From Actinomycetota bacterium (GTDB taxonomy: Bacteria; Actinomycetota; Actinomycetes; Nanopelagicales; Nanopelagicaceae), in contig CANGCW010000010.1 of assembly GCA_947452525.1 (NCBI GenBank), forward strand, positions 1 to 15,245: a stretch of DNA of 15,245 nucleotides, given 5' to 3'. A program made the translations under genes and the position numbers. Shown here piece after piece: positions 1 through 7,674 of this stretch. The notes under the pieces are model-generated. The model did not search any database, had not been told where the DNA came from, and saw nothing but the letters and a program-made list of their open reading frames with translations. The stretch's first letter is position 1, and each line of letters begins with the position of its first letter.

Positions 1-1458
1 GCCGTTGACGAGAATCGCCTTAAGCGATGCCTCGCTTGAAACTTCGGAATACCCTAGGAACTTGGTTGCTCCTACACGGTCAATAATGTTGCGATACTCG
101 GAGAGGTCAGTATGACCAGTCTTCTTCGCCTTGGCATCCGCCTTCGCGCGTTCCTTCTGCTCCTTCATGAGGGAACGGAAACCGTTCTCATCAACAGTAA
201 GACCTTGCTCGGTGGCCATTTCGAGCGTGAGATCGAATGGGAAGCCGTAGGTATCGTGAAGCTTAAAGACGGTATCGCCAGCGAGAACCTTGCTCTTCGT
301 CTCGGTTACTGCAACGTCAAAGATTGTGGTTCCGCTCTTCAGCGTCTGAAGGAATGAATCCTCTTCAGCGATTGCAACGGCAAGAATGCGAGCTTGATCT
401 GCGATCAACTCTGGATACTGAGGACCCATTGCACCAATAGATGCTGTAATAAGTTCTGCAGTATTGTGATCTGGAGCTCCGAGAATTCGCATGTTGCGGA
501 TTGTTCTGCGCATCATGCGACGAAGAACGTAGCCACGGCCTTCATTGCCGGGAAGGACGCCATCGCCAATCAACATCATTGCCGTACGTGCGTGGTCTGC
601 TACTACACGAAGTGATACATCACTCTTCTCTGTCGATCCGTACGTAACGCCTGATATCTCACTCGCCTTGCTGAGGATCTGCATCGTTGTATCGATCTCA
701 TAAATATTCTCTACACCCTGCAGGAGTGCAGCCATGCGTTCAAGACCAAGTCCGGTATCAATATTCTTCGCAGGAAGTTCTCCAAGAATTGGATAGCTAT
801 CCTTACTTGTACCTGCGCCGCGAATGTTCTGCATGAAGACGAGATTCCAGACCTCCATGTATCGATTCTCGTCGGCAATCGGTCCGCCCTCGACACCGTA
901 ATCAGGCCCGCGGTCGTAATAAATTTCAGAGCATGGCCCACAAGGCCCTGGGACGCCCATTGACCAGAAGTTATCGGCCATATCTCGACGTTGAATGCGT
1001 TCACGCGGAACGCCGATCTTCTTATGCCAGATATCGGCAGCCTCGTCATCATCTAGATAGACGGTGACCCAGAGACGCTCTTCCGGAAATCCGTAACCAC
1101 CCTCTGCAACGGGCTTGGTGAGGAGCTCCCACGCCATCGAGATGGCGCCCTCTTTGAAGTAATCACCGAAGGAGAAGTTTCCGCACATCTGGAAGAAGCT
1201 TGCGTGGCGAGTTGTCTTACCCACTTCGTCGATATCTAGGGTACGGACGCACTTCTGCACGGAGGTTGCGCGCGCATATGGTGGCGTTACCTCACCGAGG
1301 AAGTACGGCTTGAAAGGAACCATGCCAGCATTAACGAGAAGCAGGTTGGGATCATCAGCGATGAGAGATGCTGATGGCACCACCGTATGCGTGAGGCCCT
1401 GGCTATTGCCAGATTCAAAAAAATTCAGCCAGCGGGATCTAATTTCAGCAGAGTTCAC
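1..1458 (-). CDS. alaS: Alanine--tRNA ligase (AlaRS), N-terminal 486 residues, truncated by window edge
   Basis: Charges tRNA-Ala with alanine in the cytoplasm. The reading frame is open from a GTG at 1458 to base 1, and the 3' part lies outside the window. The visible 486 residues hold the class II catalytic core: HTVVPSASL near residues 24-32, motif 2 region RHASFFQMCGNFSFGDYFKEG at about 84-104, the VPGPCGPCSEIYYD loop at about 169-182, and motif 3 DTGLGLERM at about 234-242. The helical tRNA-recognition region follows (GNEGRGYVLRRMMRR near 304-318). The editing and C-Ala domains would be beyond the edge. GTG is chosen because the N-terminus (NSAEIRSRWLNFFES) matches the family start, and an AAAGGA sits about 13 nt upstream. 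The start lies 3 bp after the DUF948 stop, so it is probably cotranscribed. Oddity: about five extra residues (GNSQGL) before HTVVPS compared with the usual spacing. Confidence 0.96.
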   Translation of the reverse strand, partial: MNSAEIRSRWLNFFESGNSQGLTHTVVPSASLIADDPNLLLVNAGMVPFKPYFLGEVTPPYARATSVQKCVRTLDIDEVGKTTRHASFFQMCGNFSFGDYFKEGAISMAWELLTKPVAEGGYGFPEERLWVTVYLDDDEAADIWHKKIGVPRERIQRRDMADNFWSMGVPGPCGPCSEIYYDRGPDYGVEGGPIADENRYMEVWNLVFMQNIRGAGTSKDSYPILGELPAKNIDTGLGLERMAALLQGVENIYEIDTTMQILSKASEISGVTYGSTEKSDVSLRVVADHARTAMMLIGDGVLPGNEGRGYVLRRMMRRTIRNMRILGAPDHNTAELITASIGAMGPQYPELIADQARILAVAIAEEDSFLQTLKSGTTIFDVAVTETKSKVLAGDTVFKLHDTYGFPFDLTLEMATEQGLTVDENGFRSLMKEQKERAKADAKAKKTGHTDLSEYRNIIDRVGATKFLGYSEVSSEASLKAILVNG

Positions 1459-1461
1459 TTC

Positions 1462-1743
1462 TTACTCGTCATCCTTTGAACCGCGCTTGCGATTGATGAC
1501 TGTGGTAGCCAAACCGGTAAGCAGCTTTACGAGATTAGCGTTCTTGTCGAAGACCGTATTGACGCCTTTGGAGATCTTGGAAGTAATCTCTTCCGCGGTA
1601 TGCGTGATCTTATTTACGCTCCGCACAGACTCTTGAACTTCATCAATTAATCGACCGACTCGAAAGATCGCATAGGCAATCGCAAGGCTGATAATCAGCA
1701 AAGAGATTGCGGCGATGATCGCTGCTATTCCACCTGGACCCAT
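1462..1743 (-). CDS. DUF948 family small membrane protein
   Basis: A 93-residue protein with one N-terminal membrane segment (about residues 5-27, GGIAAIIAAISLLIISLAIA) followed by a polar, probably coiled-coil helix (VGRLIDEVQESVRSVNKI) and a basic/acidic tail (NRKRGSKDDE). This pattern and its position directly before alaS fit the DUF948 proteins found at this locus in actinobacteria, whose function is not established. The ATG at 1743 is preferred. The open frame extends to 1803, but those extra 20 residues overlap the 3' end of the upstream protease gene, and the hydrophobic start MGPGGIAA resembles the family. The Shine-Dalgarno is weak. The start is 19 bp after the protease stop and the gene ends 3 bp before alaS, so it is part of the same transcription unit. 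It is likely a single-pass inner-membrane protein with a cytoplasmic helix; orientation is inferred. Confidence 0.8.
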   Translation of the reverse strand: MGPGGIAAIIAAISLLIISLAIAYAIFRVGRLIDEVQESVRSVNKITHTAEEITSKISKGVNTVFDKNANLVKLLTGLATTVINRKRGSKDDE

Positions 1744-1762
1744 GGCTGCAGGATACCTGAAA

Positions 1763-3991
1763 CTACCCCTTGAGATTAGGAAGTTGCGTAAGTGGAACCT
1801 CATGAGCCTTATGAGCTACCAGTACGGCCTTGTGATAGGCCTCAATTCGCTTCATATTCTCAACCTTTGCGTAAGGGCGTCCGTCCGCAAGTGGTCCTTG
1901 GCGCCCCTCCATTACCGCGACAAGATCATCACCACTGATTGTCTTGTGCACTTCTAGGGCGTGAGCAAGAGCCAGTACCTTATTTCGATTCTTTTTGAGA
2001 ATGGACTCTGCCTCTTTAAGAAGAGTTGCCAGGTTCGCTTCGATACGGTCGGCTAAACCTCGCTGCAATTCACGGGTTCCCGTTCCAACAGAACGTGCAC
2101 CACCTGGAGAGCCGACCTCGTTTCGACGATTTGAGGCATGGGAGCTAATAGTGGACCCCATCCCCCAATGACCTTCCATGAAGCTGGCAATCGTTGTTGC
2201 ACTCTCTAGATCACCAGAGACGCCCGACGAATTATCGCCATCAAAGAAGAGCCTCTCCCCCGCCAGTGATGCGAGGGCTACAAGAATATCTGCCTTATAT
2301 TCGCTCTTCCAACGGGTGAACTGATCATCGGGTGGAATGGATGCGACCATGCCAAGGTAATCAGAGCCCTTCTCGATGGTCGCAAGATCAACATCCATAT
2401 GTTTGCGCACGAGATATGCCATCGTTCCATGGCATGCCTCATGAACAGCAACTGCGTGGCGTTCTCGCTCGATATATTCAACATTCTCTGAAGGTCCAAG
2501 CTCTTTGGATTGTTTCGCGCGCAGGACATCGGCAAATGTGATGGTTGTTCGTCCATCACGGATTGCCGTAATGAGCGCCTCATTAATTGTGTCTTTAATC
2601 GTTGCACCTGTTGCATAAGGCGTGATCGTTGCCAACTTATCAATCTCAGTTGCGTTAAGAAGATGAGAAACTTTTTCGAGATACCCCTCATAGGTACGAA
2701 TGCGTCCCGCCTTGCTTGGATAACCAACGCGATATGCGCGATCAATGCGACCAGGGCGAAGCAACGCTTCATCCAGTGCGCTTGGAAGGTTGGTAGCCAT
2801 CACCACAAGAATTCGATACTTCGGCGGATTCTTCGGACGAAGGCCGAGGGAGCGTCGGACGACGCGATTGATAAATCCCCGAGGTTTCTTTAGGCCTGAT
2901 AGCTCCGTTAAGAGCGCTTGGAGCGTTCCAGATCCTCCACCCATGCCATTCATTCCACCGCCAACTACAACCTTGTTAGCGATGAGTGCTGCGGATGGTT
3001 CGCTGAGGTAATTTCCACCGTGGCAAGATGTCGATTGAAGTGCATCAGGAAAGGAAGAGGTACTGATGCTTCCACGACTACCAAGTGAGTCGGCCTCATC
3101 GAAGAAGACGACGACGCCGCCATATCTCAGCGAGAGTTTTCTCAGCTTTTTGAAGAGTGACTTAACTTTGAGGATTCCGACGCCCATAAACATTGCGTTG
3201 AAAGCGCCTGGATCGACGAAGACAAATGGTTTTCCCGTCTCGCCTGCCATCGCCTCTGCCATCAGGGTCTTTCCGGTTCCTGGCGGGCCCCAGAGAAGTA
3301 TTCCACCAGGAACATAACCACCGTGATTCTCAATCTCTTCCGGTGATTCAAGGAAGTGGAGATTTTCGCGCAATTTATCGAGAACGTGATCCTGACCCCA
3401 TACATCTGTAAAACGAGTGCGAATATCGTCTGGCAGGTAGGTCTCGACTCCACCTTTCGAGAGGAACCAGAACATTCCGACGAATTGAATAACGATAAAG
3501 ACGAGAGCAAAGGCAAGTTGTGCAACCAGTGGCATCATCTTCCAAAGGGCTACGGGTGCCTTTGTGATCGCTTGAATCGGTGGCTCTTTGTAGTAAATAC
3601 CTAAACCAATAGCCAGAATGACGATATATCCGATTACCTTTACGGTACGAACGAGTCGGAAGCGCGTCCAGTCGGAGAAACGGTGCGAAATCTTCTCTGA
3701 CGTTCCAAAGAAACTTTTCCATGTTCTGTAATACGCAGACCATGATTCGCAGATAAGAAAGTGAGCTTGCCTGATCAGCTCAATTCCAATCAGGGTCGGG
3801 AACCACCAGCGATTATTGACTTGATTAACAAAGGCATCACGGAGCGTGAGAAGAGGGTTCGTTGAGGCATCACTCCACGTGGCAAAGAGGAGAATGGCCG
3901 TTAAGAGGAGAAGGAACTTAGCGCGATCCCAGAGCGAGAGTCGCGCACGTACGGTGCGTTCCTCATCTCGGATTCGTGAGTTATCGCTCAT
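1763..3991 (-). CDS. Divergent membrane-bound AAA+ / M41 (FtsH-like) zinc metalloprotease
   Basis: A 742-residue protein likely acting in membrane-protein or envelope quality control. Order: two to four membrane segments in the first 180 residues (clear ones about 24-39, 115-133, 152-178); an AAA+ module with Walker A GPPGTGKT (235-242), pore-loop FMG (268-270), Walker B VVVFFDEA (293-300), sensor-1 N401 and LRPGRIDR (411-418) carrying the arginine fingers; then an M41 peptidase domain with zinc site HEACH (517-521) and likely third ligand D594 in SGDLESAT. It differs from canonical FtsH. The N-terminal membrane region is longer, about 50 extra residues (a Ser/Gly-rich stretch near 306-355 and a basic stretch near 366-392) lie between Walker B and sensor 1, and HEAGH has become HEACH. 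All catalytic residues look intact. GGGGAG lies 4 nt before the ATG, and the start overlaps the lipoprotein stop (ATGA), suggesting coupled translation. Whether it is the only FtsH of the genome cannot be seen. Confidence 0.88.
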   Translation of the reverse strand: MSDNSRIRDEERTVRARLSLWDRAKFLLLLTAILLFATWSDASTNPLLTLRDAFVNQVNNRWWFPTLIGIELIRQAHFLICESWSAYYRTWKSFFGTSEKISHRFSDWTRFRLVRTVKVIGYIVILAIGLGIYYKEPPIQAITKAPVALWKMMPLVAQLAFALVFIVIQFVGMFWFLSKGGVETYLPDDIRTRFTDVWGQDHVLDKLRENLHFLESPEEIENHGGYVPGGILLWGPPGTGKTLMAEAMAGETGKPFVFVDPGAFNAMFMGVGILKVKSLFKKLRKLSLRYGGVVVFFDEADSLGSRGSISTSSFPDALQSTSCHGGNYLSEPSAALIANKVVVGGGMNGMGGGSGTLQALLTELSGLKKPRGFINRVVRRSLGLRPKNPPKYRILVVMATNLPSALDEALLRPGRIDRAYRVGYPSKAGRIRTYEGYLEKVSHLLNATEIDKLATITPYATGATIKDTINEALITAIRDGRTTITFADVLRAKQSKELGPSENVEYIERERHAVAVHEACHGTMAYLVRKHMDVDLATIEKGSDYLGMVASIPPDDQFTRWKSEYKADILVALASLAGERLFFDGDNSSGVSGDLESATTIASFMEGHWGMGSTISSHASNRRNEVGSPGGARSVGTGTRELQRGLADRIEANLATLLKEAESILKKNRNKVLALAHALEVHKTISGDDLVAVMEGRQGPLADGRPYAKVENMKRIEAYHKAVLVAHKAHEVPLTQLPNLKG

Positions 3992-4641
3992 GCATCTCCC
4001 CTAACGGTAAATGATTGAATGATTGAAGAGAGGGCGGTTTGGTGCTTCTCGAAACAGGTTGAAGAGCAACGAACGATGAGGACGTAAATCGTTCGACGGT
4101 CGGTTGAGAGGAGCGCTGTCTGGTCAAAAGTCTGCAGCACACCATCTTTTCCAGTGAAAGAGATCTCAGTTCGAACTCCTTGAGCTGCTTTCTGCGTCAC
4201 TTCGGCATCATCGAGAATGGTGAGGTCGCTTGGAGCGGTGATAGAACCTTCAACCCAACTGGTAATGGGAAAGACGAGGTCTCTAAGAAAGTTGTATGAG
4301 GCGGTATTAATTTCAGTGCCATTCAAGTAGCGGACACGAGCGTACGCAATGGGTTCTGTGGGCGCCTTGGCGCTCAGAACATCCGCTGCAGTGGTGGTCT
4401 CGGAGAGCGCGTAGGCCTCTTCCCACCTGGTGAGCGAGAGTTTCTCTTGTGCGCTCTCACTCGTTGACGCTCTTTCGACTTTCGTTAACTCCTTTTGCGA
4501 GATCTTGGACCACGATGCTGGAGCGGTGAAGTAGGTACCAGTCTCTTTGCTCGTCGCATAATTCTGCGAAGGAGTAACGCAACCTGTAAGTGCAAGCGTA
4601 GAGAAGAGGAGCGCAAGAGTTGTGCGCACCTTTCTCCCCAT
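3988..4641 (-). CDS. Predicted secreted lipoprotein of unknown function
   Basis: A 217-residue protein with a short basic N-terminus (GRKVR), a hydrophobic core and the lipobox LTGC at residues 18-21, so Cys21 is the likely lipidated residue after signal peptidase II cleavage. The mature part is soluble. Its C-terminal half (about 155-215: EISFTGKDG, then IYVLIVRCSS, ending SSIIQSFTVRG) has the alternating strand pattern and final helix/'SF' ending of PsbP/LpqN-like extracytoplasmic domains, but I do not recognise the family with certainty. C192 and C196 could form a disulfide. The ATG at 4641 is 2 nt after the aspS stop with a purine-rich GAGAAG upstream. An internal GTG at 4629 (codon 5), preceded by GGGGAG, is a plausible alternative start and would still leave a signal peptide. 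The stop overlaps the next start by four bases, which ties its expression to the FtsH-like protease. The role is unknown. Confidence 0.8.
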   Translation of the reverse strand: MGRKVRTTLALLFSTLALTGCVTPSQNYATSKETGTYFTAPASWSKISQKELTKVERASTSESAQEKLSLTRWEEAYALSETTTAADVLSAKAPTEPIAYARVRYLNGTEINTASYNFLRDLVFPITSWVEGSITAPSDLTILDDAEVTQKAAQGVRTEISFTGKDGVLQTFDQTALLSTDRRTIYVLIVRCSSTCFEKHQTALSSIIQSFTVRGDA

Positions 4642-4643
4642 TC

Positions 4644-6392
4644 TTACTTCTTCTCTTCAGGAACGAAATCGATACCAGCCTCTTTACGTTGAGGCGGTGT
4701 GATTGGCGTAGGCGCGCCGGTAAGCGGATCTCCACCAGAAGCTGTCTTAGGGAAGGCGATTACTTCACGGATTGAATCGGCGCCAGCAAGAAGTGCGCAG
4801 AGGCGATCGAGACCCAGAGCGATTCCACCGTGCGGTGGTGGGCCGTAGTTAAATGCTTCAAGCAAGAAGCCAAACTTGCTCTCAGCTTCTGCGTGAGATA
4901 GGCCGATTGTTGAGAATACGCGCTGCTGAACTGAACGCTCATGGATACGGATTGACCCGCCACCGATCTCATTTCCATTCAAAACGATGTCATAGGCGTA
5001 AGCGAGAGCGTTGCCCGGATCCTTATCGAATGTCTCTTTGAATTCTGGCTTTGGTCCTGTGAATGGGTGGTGAACAGCAGTCCAGCCGCCATTCGGATTC
5101 TCGGCATCGACAAGTTCGAACATTGGCGCATCAACGACCCAAAGGAATTTCCATTCGCCTTCAGCGATCAGATTGCAACGGTTGCCGATCTCTACGCGCA
5201 CTGCGCCAAGAAGGTTCTGGGATTGAACGCGATTTCCTGCTGCAAAGAAGATTGCATCCCCTGGGTTTGCATGTACCGCCGCTGCAATTCCCGCACTCTC
5301 CTTCTCGGAGAGATTCTTAGCAACTGGACCAGAGAGTGTTCCATCTTCGCCTACGAGAATGTAGGCAAGACCCTTAGCGCCACGAGCCTTAGCCCAGTCC
5401 TGCCATGCATCAAGTTCACGACGAGGAGATGAAGCTCCACCCGGCATAACTACTGCGCCAACATAATCTGCTTGGAAGACTCTAAATGTTGTCTCCTTGA
5501 AGAACTCTGTTACCTCATGAAGTTCCTGACCAAAACGGAGATCTGGCTTATCTGAACCATATCGAGCCATCGCGTCGAGATATGTCATGTGTTCGATAGG
5601 AGGAATCTCGTAGTTCAGAACCGATTTAAAGACGTTCTTAAGAATCTTCTCTGCGACAGCGAGAACATCCGCTTGGTCTACAAAGGACATCTCGATATCG
5701 AGCTGAGTAAATTCTGGTTGGCGATCTGCGCGGAAATCTTCATCGCGGAAGCAGCGTGCAATCTGATAGTAACGCTCCATGCCGGCAACCATAAGAAGTT
5801 GCTTGAAAAGCTGAGGTGACTGAGGAAGTGCATACCAGCTACCTGGTTGGAGGCGAACTGGAACTAGGAAGTCACGTGCACCTTCCGGAGTTGAACGAGT
5901 CAAATAGGGTGTCTCAATCTCAAGAAAATCGAGATCATCCATCACGCTACGGATTGCAGAAGTAACTTTTGAACGGAGGCGAAGATTCTTTGCTGGTCCT
6001 TCTCGGCGAAGATCGAGATAGCGATACTTCAGGCGAACTTCTTCGGAGATATTTGATGTATCTCCGCTATCAACTGGGAATGGAAGTGGGGCGGCCTCAG
6101 AGAGAACGGTCAAGGTGATGCACTCAATCTCAATTTCACCTGTGGGAATATTTGAATTTTCGTTTCCTGCTGGACGAGCCAGAACCTTGCCCTTGATAAG
6201 AACACACCATTCGGCACGGAGCTCACCCGCAACCTCATCCTTGATGACGACCTGGACTGAACCAGATGCATCGCGGAGATCGATAAAAGCTACGCCACCA
6301 TGGTCACGGCGACGGGCAACCCATCCCGCTAGAACGACTTCGCTACCGACATCGGACTTTCGTAGCTTGCCTGCATCATGACTTCGCAACAT
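4644..6392 (-). CDS. aspS: Aspartate--tRNA ligase, bacterial type, probably nondiscriminating
   Basis: A 582-residue, full-length class IIb synthetase charging tRNA-Asp and possibly also tRNA-Asn. Domains in order: N-terminal OB-fold anticodon-binding domain (about 1-105, with VARRRDHGGVAFIDLRD at 25-41), class II catalytic core (YRYLDLRR 123-130; motif 2 FRDEDFRADRQPEFTQLD 215-232), the bacterial GAD insertion (about 290-410) and motif 3 GIALGLDRL (523-531). Residue 31 is His, the residue reported for nondiscriminating AspRS (Pseudomonas-type, also present in mycobacterial enzymes) where E. coli has Leu. This suggests Asn-tRNA is made by amidation (GatCAB). ATG at 6392 has a good GGAGAAA with 6 nt spacing. 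The gene lies 14 bp after hisS, the common hisS-aspS pairing, and 2 bp before the lipoprotein. The C-terminal tail is short and charged (PEEKK). Confidence 0.97.
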   Translation of the reverse strand: MLRSHDAGKLRKSDVGSEVVLAGWVARRRDHGGVAFIDLRDASGSVQVVIKDEVAGELRAEWCVLIKGKVLARPAGNENSNIPTGEIEIECITLTVLSEAAPLPFPVDSGDTSNISEEVRLKYRYLDLRREGPAKNLRLRSKVTSAIRSVMDDLDFLEIETPYLTRSTPEGARDFLVPVRLQPGSWYALPQSPQLFKQLLMVAGMERYYQIARCFRDEDFRADRQPEFTQLDIEMSFVDQADVLAVAEKILKNVFKSVLNYEIPPIEHMTYLDAMARYGSDKPDLRFGQELHEVTEFFKETTFRVFQADYVGAVVMPGGASSPRRELDAWQDWAKARGAKGLAYILVGEDGTLSGPVAKNLSEKESAGIAAAVHANPGDAIFFAAGNRVQSQNLLGAVRVEIGNRCNLIAEGEWKFLWVVDAPMFELVDAENPNGGWTAVHHPFTGPKPEFKETFDKDPGNALAYAYDIVLNGNEIGGGSIRIHERSVQQRVFSTIGLSHAEAESKFGFLLEAFNYGPPPHGGIALGLDRLCALLAGADSIREVIAFPKTASGGDPLTGAPTPITPPQRKEAGIDFVPEEKK

Positions 6393-6406
6393 GTGTTTCT
6401 CCAGAT

Positions 6407-7663
6407 CTACCGTGCACTACGTAAATGTGCACCTAAGGAGGCGATGGTAACGGCTTCACCCTCGCCTGTTCGCATATCTTTCAGTGTGAGATTGCTCGAG
6501 GCGAGTTCATCATCCCCGAGAACAACGCTAAAGCGTGCCCCACTCTTATCTGCAGCCTTCATTCCACCCTTGAGAGAGCGGTCGCCATAGGCGATATCGA
6601 CCGAAAGGCCTTCTCCGCGAAGCTGCTCCGCAAGAGCGAGAGCAGAAGCTTTAGCCTCCGGTGAGAGTGGGACAATAAAGAGGTCCAGAAAGTAAGAGTT
6701 GGGAAGCGCGACGCCTTCTGCCTCACAGGCAAGAACGGTGCGATCCACGCCGATTCCAAAACCAATTCCGGAGAGTGATTGGCCGCCAAGTTGCTCCATG
6801 AGCCCGTCGTAACGACCACCACCGCCGATGCCTGATTGAGCGCCAAGATCTCGGTGCGAGAACTCAAAGGCTGTCTCGGTGTAGTAGTCGAGGCCACGGA
6901 CCATGCGGTTATTGACGATGAAATCGATATTCAGTGCCCGTAGTCCGTTCTGAACCCGCTCGAAGTGCGCAGCACTCTCTGGTGAGAGGTAATCCAAGAG
7001 AATCGGAGCAGAAGCCATCGCTGATTTAATTTCTTCGCGCTTATCATCGAAGAGGCGAAGCGGATTCAATTCTGCTCGCGCAACAGTTGCCTCGTCTAAA
7101 TCGAGAGTCGAAATAAAGGCACGAAGATCCTTTGAGTAGCGCTGACGAGTATCTACATCTCCAAGAGAAGTAATCTCCAGCTGATAATTCTTGAGTCCGA
7201 GGGTTTTAAAGGCGCGCTCGGCAATCGCAATTACTTCCACATCAATCTCTGGATCGTTCAGACCAATCGCTTCGATACCCACTTGATAGAACTGGCGGTA
7301 ACGACCTGCCTGAGGACGTTCAGCTCGGAAGAAAGCGCCGGAGTACCAAACCTTGACCGGCAACTGACCTCTATCAAGGTTGTGCTCGATGACGGAGCGC
7401 ATCACGCCTGCTGTTCCCTCTGGACGCAATGTGATGGAACGACCACCACGATCTTCAAAGGTGTACATCTCCTTGCTCACTACATCAGTTGATTCGCCAA
7501 CACCACGAGTGAAGAGCTCTGTATCTTCAAAGACCGGCAGTTCAATGAGTTTGTACCCGGATGTGCGGGCAGAGTCGATGAGGGTGTTGCGAACATACTC
7601 GAAGTAGAGAGAGCGATCAGGGAAATACTCGCTGACGCCCTTGGGCGCTTGAAACTTAGCCAC
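6407..7663 (-). CDS. hisS: Histidine--tRNA ligase
   Basis: A 418-residue class II synthetase that charges tRNA-His. Visible signatures: N-terminal FQAPKGVSEYFPD (4-16), TLRPEGTAGVMR (78-89, motif 1/ATP-site region), motif 2 FFRAERPQAGRYRQFYQ (111-127), the HisRS-specific RGLDYYTETAFEF (256-268) and motif 3 GIGFGIGVDR (299-308). The C-terminal anticodon-binding domain (about 326-415) contains the sequence YGDRSLKGGMKAADKSGA. Length is normal for the bacterial enzyme. The start is GTG at 7663 with GGGGAG 6 nt upstream; that Shine-Dalgarno overlaps the stop of the MBL hydrolase gene, giving an 11-bp junction. It is followed after 14 bp by aspS. Nothing unusual was seen in the active-site residues. 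Confidence 0.97.
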   Translation of the reverse strand: MAKFQAPKGVSEYFPDRSLYFEYVRNTLIDSARTSGYKLIELPVFEDTELFTRGVGESTDVVSKEMYTFEDRGGRSITLRPEGTAGVMRSVIEHNLDRGQLPVKVWYSGAFFRAERPQAGRYRQFYQVGIEAIGLNDPEIDVEVIAIAERAFKTLGLKNYQLEITSLGDVDTRQRYSKDLRAFISTLDLDEATVARAELNPLRLFDDKREEIKSAMASAPILLDYLSPESAAHFERVQNGLRALNIDFIVNNRMVRGLDYYTETAFEFSHRDLGAQSGIGGGGRYDGLMEQLGGQSLSGIGFGIGVDRTVLACEAEGVALPNSYFLDLFIVPLSPEAKASALALAEQLRGEGLSVDIAYGDRSLKGGMKAADKSGARFSVVLGDDELASSNLTLKDMRTGEGEAVTIASLGAHLRSAR

Positions 7664-7674
7664 GTAAAACTCCC

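Noticed and set aside
1310..1636. 108-codon plus-strand frame opposite alaS and DUF948
   Set aside because: Antisense to two well-supported genes, no domain and no convincing ribosome site.
1744..1803. Longer version of the DUF948 protein starting at 1803
   Set aside because: The extra 20 residues lie over the 3' end of the protease gene, are not hydrophobic as expected, and the ATG at 1743 gives the usual family N-terminus.
2278..2772. 164-codon minus-strand open frame
   Set aside because: Out-of-frame shadow inside the protease gene, whose own frame carries the AAA+ and M41 motifs.
4007..4025. Tandem ATGATTGA-like repeat
   Set aside because: Two short copies within the lipoprotein coding end; explained by codon content and too short to call a repeat element.
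6411..6432. Two GTGCAC palindromes close together at the end of hisS
   Set aside because: They are coding bases of the last HisRS codons and close to the stop; six-base palindromes are expected by chance.
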